Assembly: GCA_021018815.1 (NCBI GenBank)
Contig: JAITYX010000017.1
Coordinates: 5,766,001-5,830,000 of the forward strand
DNA length: 64,000 nucleotides
Source: Talinum fruticosum
Taxonomy: Eukaryota > Streptophyta > Magnoliopsida > Caryophyllales > Talinaceae
Reading direction: 5' to 3'
Shown piece after piece: positions 59,249 through 64,000 of the stretch (within the stretch, counting starts at the first letter, position 1; each line of letters opens with the position of its first letter). Both the position numbers and the translations under genes were made by a program. The notes under the pieces are model-generated. The model ran no database searches, was not told the DNA's origin, and worked only from the letters and a program-made list of their open reading frames with translations.

Positions 59249-60639
59249 CTAAACAAAACAAGATATAATAAATATACATAGATAGAAAAAGTAATTAAGA
59301 ACATCTATTCGTCAAGAGGTATGTTGCATATACAATATAAATATATAGTATAAGTCATCGGATCACTCACCTTATTCTTAAGCTCCCTACCCAGGTTCAA
59401 TTCTAGATGGGCACAAATTTCTCATGTGAGATTTGTTGGGTATAGTAAAGCTTGACATCTCTCCACCCGGCCCAGTAAGTCCTTTGAATTTTCCCTGAGA
59501 TAAGGGGTACAAACAAACGGGTGGATTTAGTTAATTTGCCATAAATAAAACTATAATTAATGATGTAACATATTTAAAAAGAAACCTGTGAAAATGAAAT
59601 AACTCAATTAAAAAAATCCAAGTATATAGGCATTGCAATTTTCAATCTCCCTAATAGTTGAATAATCAAAATCTGAAAACTTCCAAAGCACTAAATATTT
59701 ATTTCAAGATGATCTCGCTCATCCTCTGCAGTTATTCTATTGATATAGTTGATTGTTTCTAAGTGTTGACTTTGAGTCAGAATGAATAGATTGAAATAGT
59801 ATAAAGTCAAGCTGATCCTACCCATGATGATAATAAACTCACTCTTCGTGAAATTATGTTTGCAATAAAAATATATTACACACTATATCATTATAAACAA
59901 AACAATAATGAATACTTTCTTCGTTATAGAATATTTGTTCCTTTTTTTAAAGAAGAAAAGGGTCCTCAATACCACTTAGTATTAGAATTTTTATTTTTCT
60001 TCCGAAAACAATAGTAGCATATAATGTTTTAAATAATGCACCCTTGTAAAATCTCCATTCCTTAAGTATGACACTTATTTTAGGACAAAGGGGATAATAA
60101 TACGGTTATCAATAGTAGTTATTCAGTTAACGAAAGAGTTAAAGATGGTGACTTGTTTCCTGGATCGCCAAGGAATAAATTTGGGTTCTGATCATATATA
60201 TTATAATAGACCAGAAAGTGGCTAAATATATCGGTTAGAGCTATGAGAGGCGCTTGTTGATATTCAGGCTGGCCAGCATATGTTTCCGATTGGCAATTAT
60301 GATAGTATTTGTTTATGTATTTATCTGTTTATCAATTTATTGGGGATGCTTCTGTGACATTTGATGCTGTAGAAGTTTTTACGGTTGTTTGGGAAGCTGC
60401 AAGGAGAATGCTTGGGACGCACCATTTTGATGTGCAGGTCCTCTTTGCTTGCTTGTTTTTGCTAGAAAGAGAAAATTCGCAAAAAACATGTTTGGCTGTT
60501 TACTTATTGGCGACTAATGCTTGACTAAAGGTTTAGTGTGCTGTTGTGTTATTTGACTTTCATATCATTAGTGGGGCAGTGCTTCATGATGGATCAATTG
60601 CTGAAATGAAAACCGGGAGGGAAAAACGTTGGTTTCTAC
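59249..60639. other. Spacer, possible gene-exon remnant
   Basis: Mostly AT-rich. A plus-strand segment at about 60340-60440 reads GDASVTFDAVEVFTVVWEAA and RRMLGTHHFDVQ, followed by CAG/GTCCTC, a possible splice donor. It looks like one exon of an unidentified gene, but no partner exon or acceptor was found. Confidence 0.35.
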
Positions 60640-60640
60640 A

Positions 60641-61150
60641 TTAGCAGCATATCTCGATATTCCGACAGGAGAGAACGGTCCCGATAGTGGCCGGTTTGAC
60701 GACGGGGCTAAAAGTCTCAATGCAATCAACACCAATTTCCTGTGACCTGCCATCACCAACAAGACGGGCTTTGTGCCGCTCAAAAGAACCATCAGAATTC
60801 TTTTTATGCCTAAAAATCCACATAGACCGAATGACATTTACATTAGAAGGACGAGGTACTAACTCCCATGTCTTATTTTTTATAAGAGCATCAAATTCGT
60901 CGGTCATGGCCCGCTTCCAATTCGGGTCAGATAAGGCATCCTTTGGGTTACGGGGTAAAGGAGAAAAGGAAGTAGTGGTAAAAAGGTTAACGGGTTGTTT
61001 AGGTTTGAAGATACCACGCATGCTTCTAGTGGTCATGGTTCCGGTGGGTTGGACCGAGGGGGCTGATGGGTTGGGCCGAGAGATAGTAGTAGGCGGTAAG
61101 GAAGTAGGGAGAGTAGGTGAAGTGGGCTGGTGTGCAGTAGGCGCGGGCAA
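60641..61150 (-). pseudogene. Copia RT, N-terminal part (truncated)
   Basis: MTTRSMRGIFKPKQPVNL is followed by the RVT_2 start: DPNWKRAMTDEFDALIKNKT, VIRSMWIFRHKKNSDGSFER, HKARLVGDGRSQEIGVD and ETFSPVVKPATIGTVLS. It then ends without reaching the YVDD motif. Confidence 0.8.
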
Positions 61151-61192
61151 GGGATAGAGGGGAGGTGGAGCAAGGGGTTGGGCCCGATGCTG

Positions 61193-62425
61193 CTAGGCCG
61201 GAACAGCGAGATGGGTCCGGAGCAGCGAGACGCTGAACGGGAGAGGGAGGATGCATTTGGGCCGGAGGGGCAGTGAGACGGCTGGGCCTGATGTGCAAAA
61301 GGCGTGGGAGAGAAAAATGGGGTAAGGTAGTATGGACTGGCGGGGAGGGGGAGTTTGTGACAGTCCGGGAACCAGTGAATTGTGGACAAAATAAGGATGA
61401 AGATCAGAATTAAGAAAGTCATAAGAAGTAGAAGAGGGAGAGTGTAATTTGGAGTAAGGAAATGTGTACTCATCAAAGACAACATGATGCGAGATGAGTA
61501 TTTTTCCCGAAGAGACATCCAAACACTTGTAACCACGATGATTCGGTGGGTAACCGAAGAAAATACAGGGTGTAGATCCGGGTTGTAACTTGTGAATGGA
61601 AGTGGAAGGAAAAAGGAGGTAGCATAGGCAACCGAATACACGAAGATGATTATAGGAAGGATCACGATGGTAGAGAAGTTTGGTGGGAGAGAAGTTATGG
61701 AGAATTTTGTGGGGAAGAATGTTAAGAAGATAAGTGGCCATGTAAAGAGCATGATGCCAAAAAGAGGGAGGAAGAGAAGCATGAGCAAGAAGGCTACGAA
61801 TCATATTATTGATGGTGCGAATCTGTCGTTCAGCTTTGCCATTTTGTTGGGAAGTATGGGGACAAGAGAAACGGAATGACATGCCATTATTGTTACAAAA
61901 AGATGTGAATGAGTTATTATTAAATTCACGACCATTATCACATTGGAAACTCTTTTATTTTGGCATTGAATTGGGTAGAAACAAAAGAACTGAAATTTTG
62001 AAAGATAGAGAAGACTTGAGATTGATGGCCAATCGGAAAGGTCCAAAGAAAGTTCGTATAGTCATCCAAAAATAGCGAGATAATATTTGTGACCGGCGGA
62101 ACCGAGAATAGGAGATGTAAACAAGTCACTATGAATAATATCAAAAGGGAGTGACGTAAAATTTAAAGACGGGGAAAATGGGAGCTTTATTTGTTTACCA
62201 AAAATACATGATTGACAAATAGTGGAAGGGGGAAATATTTGCAATCAATAGAATTGGTAGTGCGAAGGAGTTCAACACATGTGCTCCTGGATGACCTAAA
62301 TGACTATGCCAAATAGTAGGGGAAAGAGCAGCAAAGGATGATGAAGTGGAAGAAGCAGGTGGAGAAGATGATGGGAGAGAGTATAGGTCCCCGGTACTGT
62401 CACATCTCATAAGAAGTGTCCCCAT
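61193..62425 (-). pseudogene. Copia integrase region (frameshifted)
   Basis: GAG pre-integrase IWHSHLGHPGAHVLNSF (about 62290-62340), then CIFGKQIKLPF, FDIIHSDLFTSPI and GHKYYLAI of the rve core. It continues with SCPHTSQQNGKAERQIRTIN, FWHHALYMATYLLNILPHK and HLRVFGCLCY. Two or three frame breaks. Confidence 0.8.
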
Positions 62426-62505
62426 CTAAAGGTCCTTTATAGAAAAACCAAAAGGATCAAATTCAACAGACACATTATTGTCGGTAGTAAATCGACGCAC
62501 GTAAA

Positions 62506-62867
62506 TCAAATTTTTATGAGATTAGGAGCATAGAGGACATGGTTTAAGGCTAATGTGGGATGTGGGTGGGAAAGGTATGCATGACCTAGACCACGAACAG
62601 GAATAGAAGAGCCATTACCAACAATAATATTATGAGTTGTGCTCGTATTTAAATAAGAGGAGAGAGTACCGGGGAGGCCGTCATATGTGAAGTTGCACCG
62701 GTGTCCATGTACCAAGTATTATCCAGAACAGCAAGACTCATGGTATGAAGGGCGGCTTCGATATCGGTTGGTGCTTGAGCGACGTGGGCTTGCGGAGAAC
62801 GGCCCAAGATGCTGGCCTGATTGGAGGCAGGCCGGGGTGGAAGGAAGGAGGATCCATGGAAGGACAA
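62506..62867 (-). pseudogene. Copia protease with residual gag tail
   Basis: NTWYMDTGATSHMTAS carries DTGA. It follows a proline-rich gag tail (SFLPPRPASNQASILG) and leads to IPVRGLGHAYLSHPHPTLAL in a shifted frame. Confidence 0.75.
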
Positions 62868-62973
62868 AGGAGAAATGTGAGGCCGAAGGAGGGAGAGAGA
62901 CGCCGAGGGGGGCAGGCTGCCGTGAGGAAGAGGGAGGGGGGCTAAGCGAGGATTGGTAGGGGCTCCGATATCA

Positions 62974-63140
62974 TGATAGAATGTAATTGCTTGCCTTCAT
63001 TGATGATGATACAGTGATATTTATACAAAGTACAAGAGATAATTTAGGCTAAAATCAAGGGAAGGATATTTACAATATCCTAAACTAATGGAAGGAATAA
63101 TACAAGAATAAAATCATTTCCATAATTATATCTAATAGCA
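62974..63140 (-). repeat. LTR of the truncated copia element
   Basis: About 167 bp, ending TCTATCA next to the primer site; short LTRs suit the Ale lineage. Confidence 0.6.
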
Positions 63141-64000
63141 AACAATGATCTGTGAATTTGAAAGCAAATTTAGAATGACACGCACAATATTGTGTGATCT
63201 CGGAAATGTAATGAGCAATAACCTTATTGAGACGGAGAGCCAAAGCTTTGTGGCTAGGATCTGGATGGAGAACTGATCCAGAGTAGTTGGATTCACTTCT
63301 GAGAATGAGCTGCCATCAACAGCAGAATTGGAGAAATGATAAAGCAAACGAACAAAGCAGGTTTGAACTAGACAATTACTAGGTCTGAAATCTTCTTTGC
63401 TCTCATAATACCGTGTTAAACTTGAAAGAGCAAAGCATGTTCTGGAGAGAACTTTTTCTGTATTATATCTCAGTGAGTATAGTATAATGCTCTCATGTAC
63501 ACAAGAAAGTCAAACAAAAGGTGAATTGGCAAATACTACAAAAAGAGAAAAGTCTCTTTTACTAAGGGTGTGTTTGGTTGGGGAAATTTCCGGAAAATAT
63601 TTTCCAACGAAAAATAATTTTTCTTGAAAATTATTTTCCACATACATTTTCTTTTGTTTGGCAGGAAGAAAATTAATAACATTTTCCTAAAAAGGAAAGC
63701 AATAAATAACTTTAAAATAGACAAGAAAATGAGAAAATATTAAAATATTATTTCCCAATAAATAACTGAGTTTATTTTCGCTGAACCAGATTTATTTTTT
63801 AGGATGCAGCTTATAATGATTGTCAATATATTACAATTACCATAATTAAGTGAATCATAATCATACATTTGTCCTTGTTAAATCTCCACCATTCATGTTT
63901 ATGATTTTAATTAAAAGTAAAATAAATTTTTTAAAATTAGAAAAAAAAATTAATTCACAAAAAACTAATTAGTAAGGAAATCTTTGGTTCTTTACTAATT
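63141..64000. other. Right-end spacer
   Basis: Possible gene remnant on the minus strand near 63140-63260 (frame reading SHKALALRLNKVIAHYISEI). From 63562 (GGGTGTGTTTGGTTGGGG) a repeat rich in GGAAAATATTTTCC motifs begins; its other end was not found. No supported gene. Confidence 0.4.

Larger units (their letters stand above)
60640..63140 (-). mobile_element. Truncated Ty1/copia element (Ale/Retrofit-like), minus strand
   Basis: The minus strand begins with an LTR of about 167 bp (63140-62974, TGCTATTAGATATAATTATGG to TTCTATCA). The primer site TGATATCGGAGCC (62973-62961; usual TGGTATCAGAGCC) follows. Only about 150 bases lie between it and protease-proximal sequence, so most of gag is deleted. 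Protease, GAG pre-integrase, integrase core and the start of RT follow. Sequence breaks off within RT at about 60640. No 3' LTR was seen. Confidence 0.8.

Noticed and set aside
60309..60524. 71-codon plus-strand frame
   Set aside because: Part (60340-60440) looks like an exon, but there is no start context, partner exon or known domain; noted as a possible remnant only.

Overview
The window is a plant nuclear segment, most likely from a dicot. The evidence is spliced HSP70 genes with the single plant-type intron after about codon 70, FAR1-type MULE sequence, Ty1/copia and Ty3/gypsy LTR retrotransposons, hAT- and Stowaway-like MITEs, and AT-rich microsatellite-laden spacers. No bacterial-type operon, CRISPR array, rRNA or tRNA was seen.

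The gene content is a decaying cluster of cytosolic-type HSP70 paralogs. In order: gene A (+, 1972-4684, one frameshift); fragment A' (+, 22870-23096, a partial copy of A); gene B (+, 23837-26073); pseudogene C (-, 28741-29496); pseudogene D (+, 29711-38968, split by a solo LTR and a copia element); gene F (+, about 40918-47796, with a 4.3 kb FAR1-type MULE in its intron); gene G (-, 57585-52450, with hAT-like elements in its 3.3 kb intron). All share a phase-1 intron between codons for xxG and AT(G/C)AAG. Most have a CT run directly after the splice donor. The members with readable sequence carry GG(G/V)DFD where HSP70s normally have GGEDFD, and none keeps a perfect EEVD tail. The only other likely gene is a small Lys/Glu-rich coiled-coil protein (-, 50730-51032) with a TATA box.

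The space between A and A' is one nested retrotransposon block. A Tat-like gypsy element (6555-21357) landed inside an (AT)n microsatellite. It has gag and protease remnants but no visible RT or integrase. Its 3' untranslated part carries several tandem arrays, and an antisense ORF with a TATA box lies just before its 3' LTR. Two unrelated LTRs of about 3 kb (6700-9827 and 17109-20037, each with a 5-bp target duplication) are nested in it.

A copia element (32640-38543, two 716-bp LTRs, target duplication ATGGC) sits in pseudogene D. A second, truncated copia element (-, 60640-63140) closes the window. Many coding breaks are single-base losses in A or T runs, so part of the decay could be assembly error. 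Nothing was computed; all comparisons are by eye.
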